DNA of 48,274 bases from Candidatus Desulfofervidaceae bacterium (GCA_027064585.1 JAMOPI010000016.1:1-48274), one strand, 5' to 3'; shown: positions 10,897 through 19,322, counted from the stretch's first letter. The notes: generated from the letters alone by a model not told the origin. Translations and numbers: made by a program.

Positions 10897-11798
10897 AAAA
10901 TCCCCTTGCCTTTCCGGTACGCTATGAAGAAGGGGTGATCTTGGTGCTGGACGAAACGGCCCTGCCCTTTGCCGAGGAGTATATCCCTATACGCACCTTA
11001 GATGAGGCGGTTATGGTTCTAAAGGAGATGAAAACCAGGGCCTTTGGTCAGGTCTTGCTTTATTTTTACACCTGTGTTTTAACCCAGGACATTATGGGCA
11101 CGGCCAGGGTTTTTCAGCAAACGCGTCCAACCTTTGATTTCTACGGCCTCGCTGGCATGCTAGCTGAGGTAACCAAAAGGGCAGGAGACATTAAGGCAGC
11201 CGTGGAAAGAATTGTCTCTGCCTTTGAGGAAAAACGCAGACAAAGGGCCAGGCAGGTAGCAGAAATTTTACCTGCAGATGCCCATGTCCTTACCATTTGC
11301 CATGTCAGTGGAGAGATGGTCTATATCGCCGAGGCCATACAGGCAATGCAAAAAAGGATTTGTGTATATGTTTCTGAGACAAGACCATATCTACAGGGAA
11401 CAAGGCTTACCTTCTGGGAGTTAAACCGGGCGGGGGTTCCGGCTAAACTGCTATGTGACAACCAAGCGGCCTGGTTGATGCACACAGGTAGAATAAATGC
11501 AGTGATTACAGGTTCTGACCGCTCTAACCAGAAGGGAGACATCATAAACAAAGTTGGCACCTATGCCCTGGCCCTGCTGGCAAGGCATTATCATATCCCT
11601 GTCTATGTCCTCATCCAGCGGCCGGCAGAGATGGATTTAAGGAAGGTGCAGATAGAAGAGCGACCAGAAAAAGAGGTGTTTATGTGGCTTAAGAAGAGAA
11701 ATAAATGGCCGCCGGCCGTTTATCCGGCCTTTGACTTCACGCCTGCAGAACTGATTACCGGCTGGTTTGATATTGAGGGGAAAGTAAGGAAAAAATGA
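10893..11798 (+). CDS. MtnA/eIF2B-like sugar-1-phosphate isomerase
   Basis: A 301-residue protein of the eIF2B-alpha/MtnA/ribose-1,5-bisphosphate isomerase superfamily. MtnA isomerises 5-methylthioribose-1-phosphate (and 5-deoxyribose-1-phosphate) to the ribulose form. Catalytic positions are kept: C136 in LTICHVSG and D209 in ITGSDRSNQKGDIINKVGTY. Substrate-binding blocks also match: TRPT, SETRPYLQGTRLTFWEL, and LLCDNQAAWLM. It is somewhat shorter than typical MtnA. It starts with GTG (AAAGGAG just upstream), overlapping the exporter stop. Together with the phosphorylase and class II aldolase in this operon it supplies the middle step of a phosphorylase-isomerase-aldolase route for a 5-substituted deoxyribose. 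Confidence 0.8.
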   Translation: MKNPLAFPVRYEEGVILVLDETALPFAEEYIPIRTLDEAVMVLKEMKTRAFGQVLLYFYTCVLTQDIMGTARVFQQTRPTFDFYGLAGMLAEVTKRAGDIKAAVERIVSAFEEKRRQRARQVAEILPADAHVLTICHVSGEMVYIAEAIQAMQKRICVYVSETRPYLQGTRLTFWELNRAGVPAKLLCDNQAAWLMHTGRINAVITGSDRSNQKGDIINKVGTYALALLARHYHIPVYVLIQRPAEMDLRKVQIEERPEKEVFMWLKKRNKWPPAVYPAFDFTPAELITGWFDIEGKVRKK

Positions 11799-12232
11799 GG
11801 CTAGATGAGATAACAAGGCTCAGTTTAATTTGGGGGGTACCGGCAGAGTTTAAAGGATTAAAGGGCAAATTTTTGCTTGTGCCGGAGATGCGGCCTTATC
11901 TTTTAGGCCTTTCTTTATGTGAAGAGCTAAAAACGCATGGCTGTCCTCATGTTTATGTAACCGATAACATGCTCGGTTATTTGTTTTTTAAGGGAAAAAT
12001 CAAAGAAACCCTTTTGTTTTATCTAGAAAGAAGAACTGCTGAAATTAAGGGCATCAGTGGAAGTCTTTATGTAACCCTTTTAAGCAAATTGCACCAAGTA
12101 CCTGTATATTTTTGTCCAGGAAAGAAGCCAGACATTGTCAATGATAAACATGCTGGCACACTTGACGGCAGATCGTTTGTAGAAGATGAGAAATCCGTTA
12201 TCTGGCCAGAGGAGGAAATAATAAAAATCTGA
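11795..12232 (+). CDS. Degenerate half-length paralogue of the MtnA-like isomerase
   Basis: A 145-residue protein coupled to the preceding gene by ATGA. Its sequence aligns with the C-terminal half of that neighbour: EMRPYLLGLSLCEELKTHG against ETRPYLQGTRLTFWELNRAG, VTDNMLGYLFFKGKIKETL against LCDNQAAWLMHTGRINAVI, and KLHQVPVYFCPG against RHYHIPVYVLIQ. The catalytic GSDR...NKVGTY block is replaced by a stretch lacking the aspartate, and the N-terminal helical domain is absent. It is thus probably non-catalytic. Dimerisation with the full-length partner, as between eIF2B subunits, is an inference. The frame is open and in the operon, so it is not an obvious pseudogene. Confidence 0.7.
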   Translation: MRLDEITRLSLIWGVPAEFKGLKGKFLLVPEMRPYLLGLSLCEELKTHGCPHVYVTDNMLGYLFFKGKIKETLLFYLERRTAEIKGISGSLYVTLLSKLHQVPVYFCPGKKPDIVNDKHAGTLDGRSFVEDEKSVIWPEEEIIKI

Positions 12233-12249
12233 CTTAAGGAGGTATAACC

Positions 12250-13716
12250 ATGCGCGTTTTGTTTTTGCAACCGCCCCTTGGCTGGTGGGCCGTGTGGAAA
12301 AGGCACATTGCTAACAATGTTGCTCATGCCCAGCTGGCAGCCAATATCAGAGAGTGGTACCCAGAGATTGAGGTCAAGGTGTTAGATGCCAGGGCCTTAG
12401 GTATGGATGAGAAACAGATGCTAGATGCGATTGTGGAAATCAATCCTGATCTTATCTACATGGGTGATGCCCTGCAAACTACCGGTGTGGCCGCCATTCA
12501 TCCCCGTTATCAACATGCAGCTAAGTTAATCAAGCAGGTATTGCCAAAGGTTAAGATTTGCGTAGGTGGGTTCTTTTATGGGGCCAATGCGCCAATGATG
12601 CTTGAAAAGACGCCAGAATTTGACTTTGTAGTTGCCGGTGAAACTGAACGCACCGTCCCAGAGTTGGCCAAGGAATTAAGCAAAAGAGATCCAGACATCC
12701 CTTCTATTAAAGGCTTGGCCTATCGGGACAAATACGGGGAGGTAAAATTAACCGCATATCGTCCTCTCATTGAAAATCTAGACGATCTCCCCTTACCGGC
12801 CTATGACCTTTTCCCCATGGACAAGTATGTGGGCTTTAACTACCTCAAGCACTATGTAGAAACTTATATGAGCAGGGGTTGCCCTAATGGCTGTCGGTTT
12901 TGTGTAGGCTGGACAAATTACGACCCCAGGGGAAACAAGGACTGGACACACTATCGCTATCGCTCGCCCGAACGTATGGCTGAAGAAATGGAGCTTTTGG
13001 TAAAAAAATACGGGGCCAAGTTTATCTGCATGATGGATGAAGATTTAAATGTCTACCGCGAACGGATGGAGGGACTGATAGAGGAACTGCGCAGGCGCAA
13101 CTTGAAGGTGCCCTTTTTCTTCATGGGTCGAGCACCATATCATCTGCGGGATCGGGACCTGCTTAAGCCCCTGCGGGAAGTAGGCTTTGTCTGTGGTCTC
13201 TTTGGCATGGAGGCCGTAGATAAAAAGACCCTGGAGGCCATCAAAAAGGGCACAACGGTGGATGAAGTAGCTGAGTTGGTGCAACTCTTTCGGGAAAACA
13301 ACATTGTATCAGTTATTACTTGGATGGTAGGGTTTCCTGAAGACGATGAGATGAAAATTAAGGATCGGATAGAACGTCTAAATTTGATAGATCCAGACAT
13401 GGCCGCCCTGCAAATCATGACACCTTTGCCAGGTATTCCTATGTATAAACAGCTTGAGCCATTAGTAGAGGATTGGGACCTAAGAAAATGGGATTTTCAA
13501 CATGCCGTTATCCGCACCAAGTACCTCTCGCGAGAAGACCTGGCAAGACTTGCGGCCTGGGCCAACCGGGAGTTTTATAGCAAACCTGGACGGGTGCAGC
13601 GTATCCTTTATTACAAGGGCTATCATCCCTTCTGCCGGTTGATTGCTAGAACATATGTAGAGACAGCAGGTAAAGAACACGCCCAAGCGGCCGTAGAAGA
13701 TAAAATCTTTGTGTAA
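12250..13716 (+). CDS. B12-binding-domain radical SAM enzyme
   Basis: A 488-residue radical SAM protein. The first about 150 residues form a Rossmann-like B12-binding domain (MRVLFLQPPLG, DLIYMGDALQTTG, KICVGGFFYGANAP, FDFVVAGETERTVPELA) without the DxHxxG lower-ligand motif. The radical SAM core follows, with cluster cysteines C211, C215 and C218 in CPNGCRFC, then a GLFGMEAVDKKTLEAIKKGT strand-helix and TWMVGFPEDD. Such enzymes (HpnP, class B methylases, lipid-modifying homologues) usually act on unactivated carbons. A strong Shine-Dalgarno (AAGGAGG) precedes the ATG. Reaction and substrate are unknown. Neighbours suggest a lipid and a deoxyadenosine-derived product or by-product. Confidence 0.85.
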   Translation: MRVLFLQPPLGWWAVWKRHIANNVAHAQLAANIREWYPEIEVKVLDARALGMDEKQMLDAIVEINPDLIYMGDALQTTGVAAIHPRYQHAAKLIKQVLPKVKICVGGFFYGANAPMMLEKTPEFDFVVAGETERTVPELAKELSKRDPDIPSIKGLAYRDKYGEVKLTAYRPLIENLDDLPLPAYDLFPMDKYVGFNYLKHYVETYMSRGCPNGCRFCVGWTNYDPRGNKDWTHYRYRSPERMAEEMELLVKKYGAKFICMMDEDLNVYRERMEGLIEELRRRNLKVPFFFMGRAPYHLRDRDLLKPLREVGFVCGLFGMEAVDKKTLEAIKKGTTVDEVAELVQLFRENNIVSVITWMVGFPEDDEMKIKDRIERLNLIDPDMAALQIMTPLPGIPMYKQLEPLVEDWDLRKWDFQHAVIRTKYLSREDLARLAAWANREFYSKPGRVQRILYYKGYHPFCRLIARTYVETAGKEHAQAAVEDKIFV

Positions 13717-13729
13717 AGGAGAAGGATAA

Positions 13730-14458
13730 ATGATGCAGAGAGATGTGCACTTGACCGCAAAGGATTTGCTTATGTCTATGCAGTTTAAGCCAGGGGACTT
13801 TGGCAAAATTGCCGTCATCAGTGGTCAGCCCCAGCGGGTACAGATGGCCTTAGAAAAGCTTAAAAACCCCATGCGCAACTTCAGTGCCTTTGGGTATACC
13901 CTTTGGACGGGTGAATATAAGGGCAAACGGGTAACGGTAGGACATGGGGGAATGTATGCCCCTGATGCCGCTTTGATTACCGAGCTTCTCTGTGTCGGAG
14001 GGGTAGAGTATCTTATTCGGCTTGGCAGTTGTGGGGCCATGACAAAAGAAATAGGGATTGGTGATTATGTCATTGCTAAAGGCGCAATAAGAGGTGATGG
14101 GGTAACGAGATATTATGTAGACGATGACTTTGTACCCTATGCCGATAAGACATTAACGACTAAACTGGCAGAAACCTGCAAAAAGCACACTCATTTAGGC
14201 ATGATCTGGACAACCGATGCCATCTTGCGGGAAACAAAGGAGATAGTCAATGATGCCATTGCCAAAGGGGCGATTGCGGTAGACATGGTTACAAGCCCTT
14301 TTTTGACCATTGCCCAGCTTTATGGGAAGAGGGCCTGTGCCCTTTTGGTGGTAACGGACAACCTCATTACTGGTGAAATTGGTTTTGCCGATATTCGGGT
14401 CTTTGACGCCGAAAGAAGGATGATTGAACGGGGATTTGATCTAATAAGGGAGATATGA
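13730..14458 (+). CDS. Purine/uridine-phosphorylase-family nucleoside phosphorylase
   Basis: A 242-residue member of the PNP/UDP/MTA-nucleosidase superfamily, which splits the glycosidic bond of nucleosides with phosphate or water. Markers: AVISGQPQRVQMALEKL (the GxPxRV phosphate loop), VGHGGMYAPDAALITELL, LIRLGSCGAM with the phosphate-binding arginine, and VDMVTSPFL in place of the usual MExxxL ribose-binding segment, followed by VVTDNL. The unusual DMVTS may reflect a modified ribose. HpnG, which deadenylates adenosylhopane, belongs to the same superfamily. AAAGGAG precedes tandem ATGs at 13730 and 13733. Placed between the radical SAM gene and the aldolase, it probably releases adenine from a 5'-deoxyadenosyl product (inference). 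Confidence 0.8.
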   Translation: MMQRDVHLTAKDLLMSMQFKPGDFGKIAVISGQPQRVQMALEKLKNPMRNFSAFGYTLWTGEYKGKRVTVGHGGMYAPDAALITELLCVGGVEYLIRLGSCGAMTKEIGIGDYVIAKGAIRGDGVTRYYVDDDFVPYADKTLTTKLAETCKKHTHLGMIWTTDAILRETKEIVNDAIAKGAIAVDMVTSPFLTIAQLYGKRACALLVVTDNLITGEIGFADIRVFDAERRMIERGFDLIREI

Positions 14459-15408
14459 TGAAGGCGATAAAACAAGAACTCATCTTTTGGGGACGGATGC
14501 TTTATGAAAGGGGACTCCTTTGTGGAAGCTCTGGGAATATCTCAAGACGCGTGGAGGACAGAATCTTTATCACTGCCCATGGGAGTTATCTGGGTTTTCT
14601 TAAGGAAGAGGACATTGTTGTGCTTGATGTAAAAGGTAATCTGCTAGAAGGAAAAAAAGGAGCCACCTCAGAAACACCGCTTCATCTAGCCATTTATCAG
14701 CAGTTTCCTGAAAAGACAATTATCTTACATGCCCATTCTCCTTATACAGTGCATTATTTTAATCAATATCCTTGGCTTGAGCCCATTACCTTTGAGGAAA
14801 GGCTTTATCTAGGCATTATTCCAGTCGTACCTCAATATACACCCATAGTGACCAAGCTAGAGCCTGTACTAGAAGCCCTAGAGAAAAACGACATTGTGGT
14901 TTTGAAAAATCACGGTGTAGTGGCCATTGGCAATGAGTTTAAAAAGGTCTTTTCCCTGATTGAACTTTTGGAAACTAATACCAAGTTGGCCTTTTTAACT
15001 GGCCGAAAACCAAAAGAAAGAATGCTTAAGCCGGTTACTCATGTCTTATTTTCTCCTGAACATCTTTCTGCCCTAAGGGGAAGGGTAAATCAAGATAAAG
15101 AGATGCAAAGGCTTGGAGAAGAATATGGATTTACTACGATTTTAGGTCTTCTTACAGAAGGAAAAGAACTTTCTTTCTTCTTTGAAAAGGGTCAGATTGT
15201 AGATGTAAAAGAAGGAACAGAAAAAGCTACCTTTGTCTTCAGCGCTAAGGAAAGAGTGTGGCGGTGGGTCTTTAAGGGTGAGGTAGATCCTTTTTCCGCC
15301 TTCTTTCAGGGGAAGATTGAACTTAAGGCTGATTTTCGTCAGCTCATGCAGTGGTTTCCTGTGTTTGTGCGTTTATTTACCCTTTGGCAAGAAATAGGAG
15401 TTTTATAG
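14455..15408 (+). CDS. Class II aldolase fused to SCP2-like lipid-binding domain
   Basis: A 317-residue two-domain protein. Residues 1-200 are a class II (fuculose-1-phosphate-type) aldolase: GSSGNISRR near the start, catalytic E73 in SETPLH, zinc ligands H92 and H94 in LHAHSPYTVH, and H153 in KNHGVVAIG; E73, H92 and H94 sit at the same numbers as in E. coli FucA. Residues about 220-315 look like an SCP2 sterol-carrier domain: LSFFFEKGQIVDVKEGT, TFVFSAKERVWRWVFKGEVD, AFFQGKIELKAD. This fusion would place a lipophilic substrate next to an aldolase site. The SCP2 assignment is by pattern only. The gene overlaps the phosphorylase stop. Aldolases of this class (DrdA/Ald2) cleave 5-deoxyribulose-1-phosphate to DHAP and an aldehyde. 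Confidence 0.78.
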   Translation: MMKAIKQELIFWGRMLYERGLLCGSSGNISRRVEDRIFITAHGSYLGFLKEEDIVVLDVKGNLLEGKKGATSETPLHLAIYQQFPEKTIILHAHSPYTVHYFNQYPWLEPITFEERLYLGIIPVVPQYTPIVTKLEPVLEALEKNDIVVLKNHGVVAIGNEFKKVFSLIELLETNTKLAFLTGRKPKERMLKPVTHVLFSPEHLSALRGRVNQDKEMQRLGEEYGFTTILGLLTEGKELSFFFEKGQIVDVKEGTEKATFVFSAKERVWRWVFKGEVDPFSAFFQGKIELKADFRQLMQWFPVFVRLFTLWQEIGVL

Positions 15409-15421
15409 AAGGAGGGGAAAA

Positions 15422-16297
15422 ATGAAACGGTGTTTATTATTTTTCATTTTATTGATCCTTTGGCCAATAGCGAGTTTTAGTGGCAGTATTTCTCATTGCC
15501 GACCTGCCCCTCTGCCTCTCAATCCGACCCTAGATCAGATTATGAAACGCTGGTATGAGATCAAGTTTACACGCTTTGCCGACGATGTCATCTATGATGA
15601 GTGTAAGGTTGTGATGGTAGACCGCTCTGGTTTTAAGCGGGAAAAGATTTCTGTGCGCAAAAGAATCATCTTGCACGGTAAGCATGGATATGACTACAAG
15701 GACTTGGTCATGATTACCTATCCTGAATACACCAAGGGACTAGCCGTGCTCACCTGGGCTTATACGGATATTCACAAACAAAACGATATTTGGCTTTGGC
15801 TGCCTTCTATGAAAAAGGTGCGTAAGGTCTCCCAGTCAGAAGAAGATGACTCCTTTTTAGGGACAGAATTTACGGTAGAGGATATAAGCACCCGGCGTTA
15901 CGGCTATGAAACCTACCAGCTTTTGGGCGAGGAGAGGTTTCAAGGCTACACCTGCCGCTACAATAACAAGACCTATTTTGCCGGCACTCCCTGTTATAAA
16001 ATCAAAGCTGTGCCTAAGCGGAAGAATTGGTATTACGCCTATCGCATTCTATGGATAGACAAAAAGACCGGGGTGGATATCTTTGAAGAATTCTATGACA
16101 AACGGGGACGGAAGTTTAAGGAAATTTTCCGTTATTTGGAGACACCAGAAAATGGTTGTTGGACAACCCGCATCTGGGAGGTCTACAACTATCGTACCGG
16201 ACATAGAGACACGATCATCATTAGTCCGGCACGGTATAATACTGGTCTTAAAGAAAGAGACTTTTCTCCCCGTATCTTAGAAAGAATGGAATGGTAA
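15422..16297 (+). CDS. Outer-membrane lipoprotein-sorting (LolA-like) protein
   Basis: A 291-residue exported protein with a signal peptide (LLFFILLILWPIASFSG). It matches the LolA-like family found next to RND exporters: ALTWAYTDIHKQNDIWLWLP in essence, then MKKVRKVSQSEEDDSFLGTE and FTVEDI, and further beta strands ending in RDFSPRILERMEW. LolA-fold proteins carry acyl chains across the periplasm. Good AGGAGG upstream; 13 bases after the aldolase and 13 before the barrel gene. In context it is the likely periplasmic carrier between the MMPL exporter and the outer membrane. Confidence 0.8.
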   Translation: MKRCLLFFILLILWPIASFSGSISHCRPAPLPLNPTLDQIMKRWYEIKFTRFADDVIYDECKVVMVDRSGFKREKISVRKRIILHGKHGYDYKDLVMITYPEYTKGLAVLTWAYTDIHKQNDIWLWLPSMKKVRKVSQSEEDDSFLGTEFTVEDISTRRYGYETYQLLGEERFQGYTCRYNNKTYFAGTPCYKIKAVPKRKNWYYAYRILWIDKKTGVDIFEEFYDKRGRKFKEIFRYLETPENGCWTTRIWEVYNYRTGHRDTIIISPARYNTGLKERDFSPRILERMEW

Positions 16298-16310
16298 AAG
16301 GAGGAGAACG

Positions 16311-17732
16311 ATGCGCAGGTGGGGTGTATTTATCGGTCTCCTATTCTTTTGGGCAACGCTGGCCCAGGCCTCTATTTACCGCGGACACGGTGTTACGATA
16401 GAAGGGTCCTTAAAGAATGAAACGGGCGTTTATCTGGATGATGTAGGTAAGTTTATAAAGATTATGGACATTATTGACCTTAAGGGACAATACCGGGCAA
16501 CAGATTATCTGTCTCTTTTTGTGCACATCAATAAGTTCTGGGATCACGCCTATAATGTAGAAGATGACTATGCTTTAGCCCGACATGCCATGTATACCAA
16601 CCGCCAGACTTGGACCGGTATTAGCTGGGTCAGAGAGCTTTATTTGGACTACTTCTCTGACTATGTAGACGTACGTTTGGGTAAGCAGATTGTTACTTGG
16701 GGGGCGGCTGACGGGATTCGGATCTTAGACCAAGTAAATCCTTTAGACTATCGCGAATTTACCCTGAAAGACTGGAATGAAATCAAAATTCCCCTTTGGA
16801 TGCTTAAGTTAGAAGTAGCACCAACCGTTAATGGAAGTCTTCAATTTCTCTTTATTCCTGACTTTGAACCAAACTTTTTACCCCCAGCAGGTGCCCCCTT
16901 TGCCTTTAAGACCGCTGAAATAGCGGCTCAGAATTATGCCCAGTTAGAAAACTATGGCTATCATGTCGTTACGGAAGAAGATCGTCCGGCCGAAAAGTTT
17001 GGCAATGCCAAATTTGGAATGAGATGGCGAGATGTAGTTGCCGGCTGGGAGTATAGTCTAAACTACCTTTATGGCTGGAATATGAATCCAGAAACTTATG
17101 TTTGGGTAGATACAAGCACCATGGTTCTACCCCCTCCACCTGTACCTCCAGGTTATCCTCCTATAGGCTCTACCTATCACTTTGTCAAAAAATACAGCCG
17201 TATTAATCTTTGGGGTGGGTCTTTCTCTAAGAGTTTGGTAAGTGGCTTTTTTCAAGGGCTTACAATCAGAGGAGAATTTGCCTATTTAAAAGATGTTCCT
17301 GTAGCATATTATGATGCACAAGGACGTCTTGCCTATACTAAGACTGACCAGTTCAAATATGTCATTGGTTTAGATAAATATGTCATCACCAACTGGCTTT
17401 TCAGCTTTCAGCTCATCCAGCTTATTAATAGTCAAAAGGATTATCACGGCTATAAATTCCTTTTACCCTCAGGTGGACCAATGGATAAGGTAGCAACCTA
17501 TTTGACTTTAAAAATTTCTACTGACTTCTTTCATGAAAGGTTAAAACCAGATATTTTAATTATTTACGGTGATGACAACGAATGGCGTCTCAGTCCAAGG
17601 GTTTATTTTGAGATAAATGACCATATTACCACTACTATTGGCATGCATATCTTTGTAGGTAAAGAAAGCGAGCTTTATGGAGAGTTTAACGATGTAAACG
17701 AGTTTTATCTAGAATTGAATTACAGTTTTTAA
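16311..17732 (+). CDS. Outer-membrane beta-barrel protein (DUF1302-like)
   Basis: A 473-residue protein with a signal peptide ending in LAQA, then alternating amphipathic strands to a terminal aromatic residue (FYLELNYSF), as expected for an outer-membrane barrel recognised by the BAM complex. The conserved block VRLGKQIVTWGAADGIRI followed by DQVNPLDYREF resembles DUF1302/alginate-porin-like proteins that occur with MMPL exporters and LolA-like partners. A proline-rich loop lies near residue 270. It closes the operon; its stop overlaps by 4 bases with the convergent ruvX stop. Likely the outer-membrane component of the export route (inference). Confidence 0.75.
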   Translation: MRRWGVFIGLLFFWATLAQASIYRGHGVTIEGSLKNETGVYLDDVGKFIKIMDIIDLKGQYRATDYLSLFVHINKFWDHAYNVEDDYALARHAMYTNRQTWTGISWVRELYLDYFSDYVDVRLGKQIVTWGAADGIRILDQVNPLDYREFTLKDWNEIKIPLWMLKLEVAPTVNGSLQFLFIPDFEPNFLPPAGAPFAFKTAEIAAQNYAQLENYGYHVVTEEDRPAEKFGNAKFGMRWRDVVAGWEYSLNYLYGWNMNPETYVWVDTSTMVLPPPPVPPGYPPIGSTYHFVKKYSRINLWGGSFSKSLVSGFFQGLTIRGEFAYLKDVPVAYYDAQGRLAYTKTDQFKYVIGLDKYVITNWLFSFQLIQLINSQKDYHGYKFLLPSGGPMDKVATYLTLKISTDFFHERLKPDILIIYGDDNEWRLSPRVYFEINDHITTTIGMHIFVGKESELYGEFNDVNEFYLELNYSF

Positions 17733-18154
17733 TTCTCTGCCGTTGCCCTAAGGTAGCTTTCTAAAATAAGGGCAGCGGCAAGTTTATCTATCACTTGTTT
17801 GCGTCTTTTACGGCTTAAATCGGCCTCTAATAAGATTTCTTCTGCTTCGGCCGTTGTGAGGGCCTCATCCCAAGTAATGATAGGCACGCTAAGCCGCTCC
17901 TTTAATTTCTCTACAAAGCCAAGTACCTCTTTGGCCGCTTGTCCAGTTTCTCCCCTTAAGGTTACAGGTAGCCCCACAACAATCTTTACTGCCCCTTGTT
18001 CTTCTGCTAAGTTAGCAATGGTCTTTAAGACCCTCTCATCGGTCTTGCGTTTGATGACCGTTAAAGGCTGGGCCGTCCACTGCCACTCATCGCTTACGGC
18101 CACCCCGATACGTTTTGTGCCTACATCAAGAGCAAGGATGCGTCCCTTTTTCAT
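17729..18154 (-). CDS. ruvX: Putative pre-16S rRNA nuclease / Holliday junction resolvase YqgF (RuvX)
   Basis: A 141-residue RNase-H-fold protein. Motifs: ILALDVGTKRIGVAVSD with the first catalytic aspartate, KIVVGLPVTLRGETGQAA, ITWDEALTTAEAEEILLE, and DKLAAALILESYL with the last. Family members process the 16S rRNA 5' end. The ATG at 18154 is chosen over the TTG one codon upstream. It overlaps the upstream yihY-like gene by about 30 bases, and its stop overlaps the convergent operon by 4 bases. Last gene of the trxA-bamD-yihY-ruvX transcription unit. Confidence 0.88.
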   Translation of the reverse strand: MKKGRILALDVGTKRIGVAVSDEWQWTAQPLTVIKRKTDERVLKTIANLAEEQGAVKIVVGLPVTLRGETGQAAKEVLGFVEKLKERLSVPIITWDEALTTAEAEEILLEADLSRKRRKQVIDKLAAALILESYLRATAEN

Positions 18155-19322
18155 CAAGTAATGCCCCTAAAGGGATATTTTCCCACTCCTTCCCCAAACA
18201 ACTTTTTAATCTTTGGGCCAATACTTCAATTTTGGAACCAAACGGTGGTAGTTCATCAAGTAAAGAAACGGGGAAATTTAAGATTTCTTTTAGACAAATG
18301 TTTTCCAACGGAACATTTGGCAAAATCTCTCCTTGTTCGGTCTCAGCAATAATGCCCTCTCTTTCAAATTGGCGAATGAGAAAACTTATCTTATCTAAAG
18401 GCAAATTCAGTCTCTTAGCTAAATCGCTGGTCGTTAGCCGTTTTTCCTCGTAACGGAAATTTTGTAACAGGCAAAGCAATAAGAGCACTGGCCACAGAGG
18501 ATTAAAGAGTTGCTTCCGCTTGTCCGCAAAATAAGGATAGTCCTGGACAAAGGCGATTTCAGCACCAAAGAGAACAATATTCCAGGCCCAGTAGAGCCAG
18601 ACAAAAAAGATAGGAATTACACTTAATGCCCCATAAATACGCTCAAAATTGGCATAATATTTAACATAATACCGGAAACCCCATTTACTTAACTCAAAGA
18701 AAATACTTGCCACGAGGGCGCCAATGATCGCCGCCTTAAGGCTTACCTCCGTATAAGGGAACAAGCGGTAAAGGATAAAAAGGCCTGCGGTGCTTAAAAA
18801 AAGAGATATAATAATGGGAGAAAGTGTAAGGTGTTGCAAATAAGCAACAAAGCTTAAAGAAACGCCAAAAAGAAGGGGAGTAAGTGTAAGCACTGTCCAG
18901 AAAGAAGTAAGTTTATTTAAAAAAGGACGCTTGCGGTGCACATGCCAAATGTGGTTAAAGATACCCTCAATTACACTTAACACTGTAAAAGAAATGATCA
19001 GTAAGACAATGGAACTGATAATACTTAAAGTAGTGGTATTCTGGATAAACTTTTCTATATTGCGCTCAATAATGGGTACGAGGTTTGATTCAGGGAGAAA
19101 ATAGTTCAATAAAAATGCCCGGATTTTCGCTGGAGAAAACTTTGAATAGCTAATAAGGGAAAAGGAAATGGTGGCAATAGGCACTAAGGAAAGGATAGAG
19201 GCATAGGTTAAGGCCGCGGCGTAGGCAGGGCAATGGTCATGAAGAAACTTGTTAAAGGCCGTTTTAAAAGAAAAAGAAAAATTAACAAAGGACTGAAAGA
19301 GATTTTTAAGTTCAAACTTCAT
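18126..19322 (-). CDS. YihY/BrkB-family inner-membrane protein
   Basis: A 398-residue integral membrane protein with about six helices between residues 30 and 270. The YihY hallmarks are DHCPAYAAALTYASILSLVP near residue 30 and YGALSVIPIFFVWLYWAWNI near 235. The last about 110 residues are soluble and contain a winged-helix-like stretch (LTTSDLAKRLNLPLDKISFL), a common C-terminal extension in this family. Molecular function is not established. The start lies 4 bases after the bamD stop, so it is in the same operon. Confidence 0.85.
   Translation of the reverse strand: MKFELKNLFQSFVNFSFSFKTAFNKFLHDHCPAYAAALTYASILSLVPIATISFSLISYSKFSPAKIRAFLLNYFLPESNLVPIIERNIEKFIQNTTTLSIISSIVLLIISFTVLSVIEGIFNHIWHVHRKRPFLNKLTSFWTVLTLTPLLFGVSLSFVAYLQHLTLSPIIISLFLSTAGLFILYRLFPYTEVSLKAAIIGALVASIFFELSKWGFRYYVKYYANFERIYGALSVIPIFFVWLYWAWNIVLFGAEIAFVQDYPYFADKRKQLFNPLWPVLLLLCLLQNFRYEEKRLTTSDLAKRLNLPLDKISFLIRQFEREGIIAETEQGEILPNVPLENICLKEILNFPVSLLDELPPFGSKIEVLAQRLKSCLGKEWENIPLGALLDEKGTHPCS

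Noticed and set aside
12250-13716. Naming the radical SAM protein HpnP or HpnH
   Set aside because: HpnP has a comparable B12 plus radical SAM layout, but no hopanoid synthesis gene is visible and motifs visible here do not decide between lipid methylase, adenosyl transferase or coupling enzymes.
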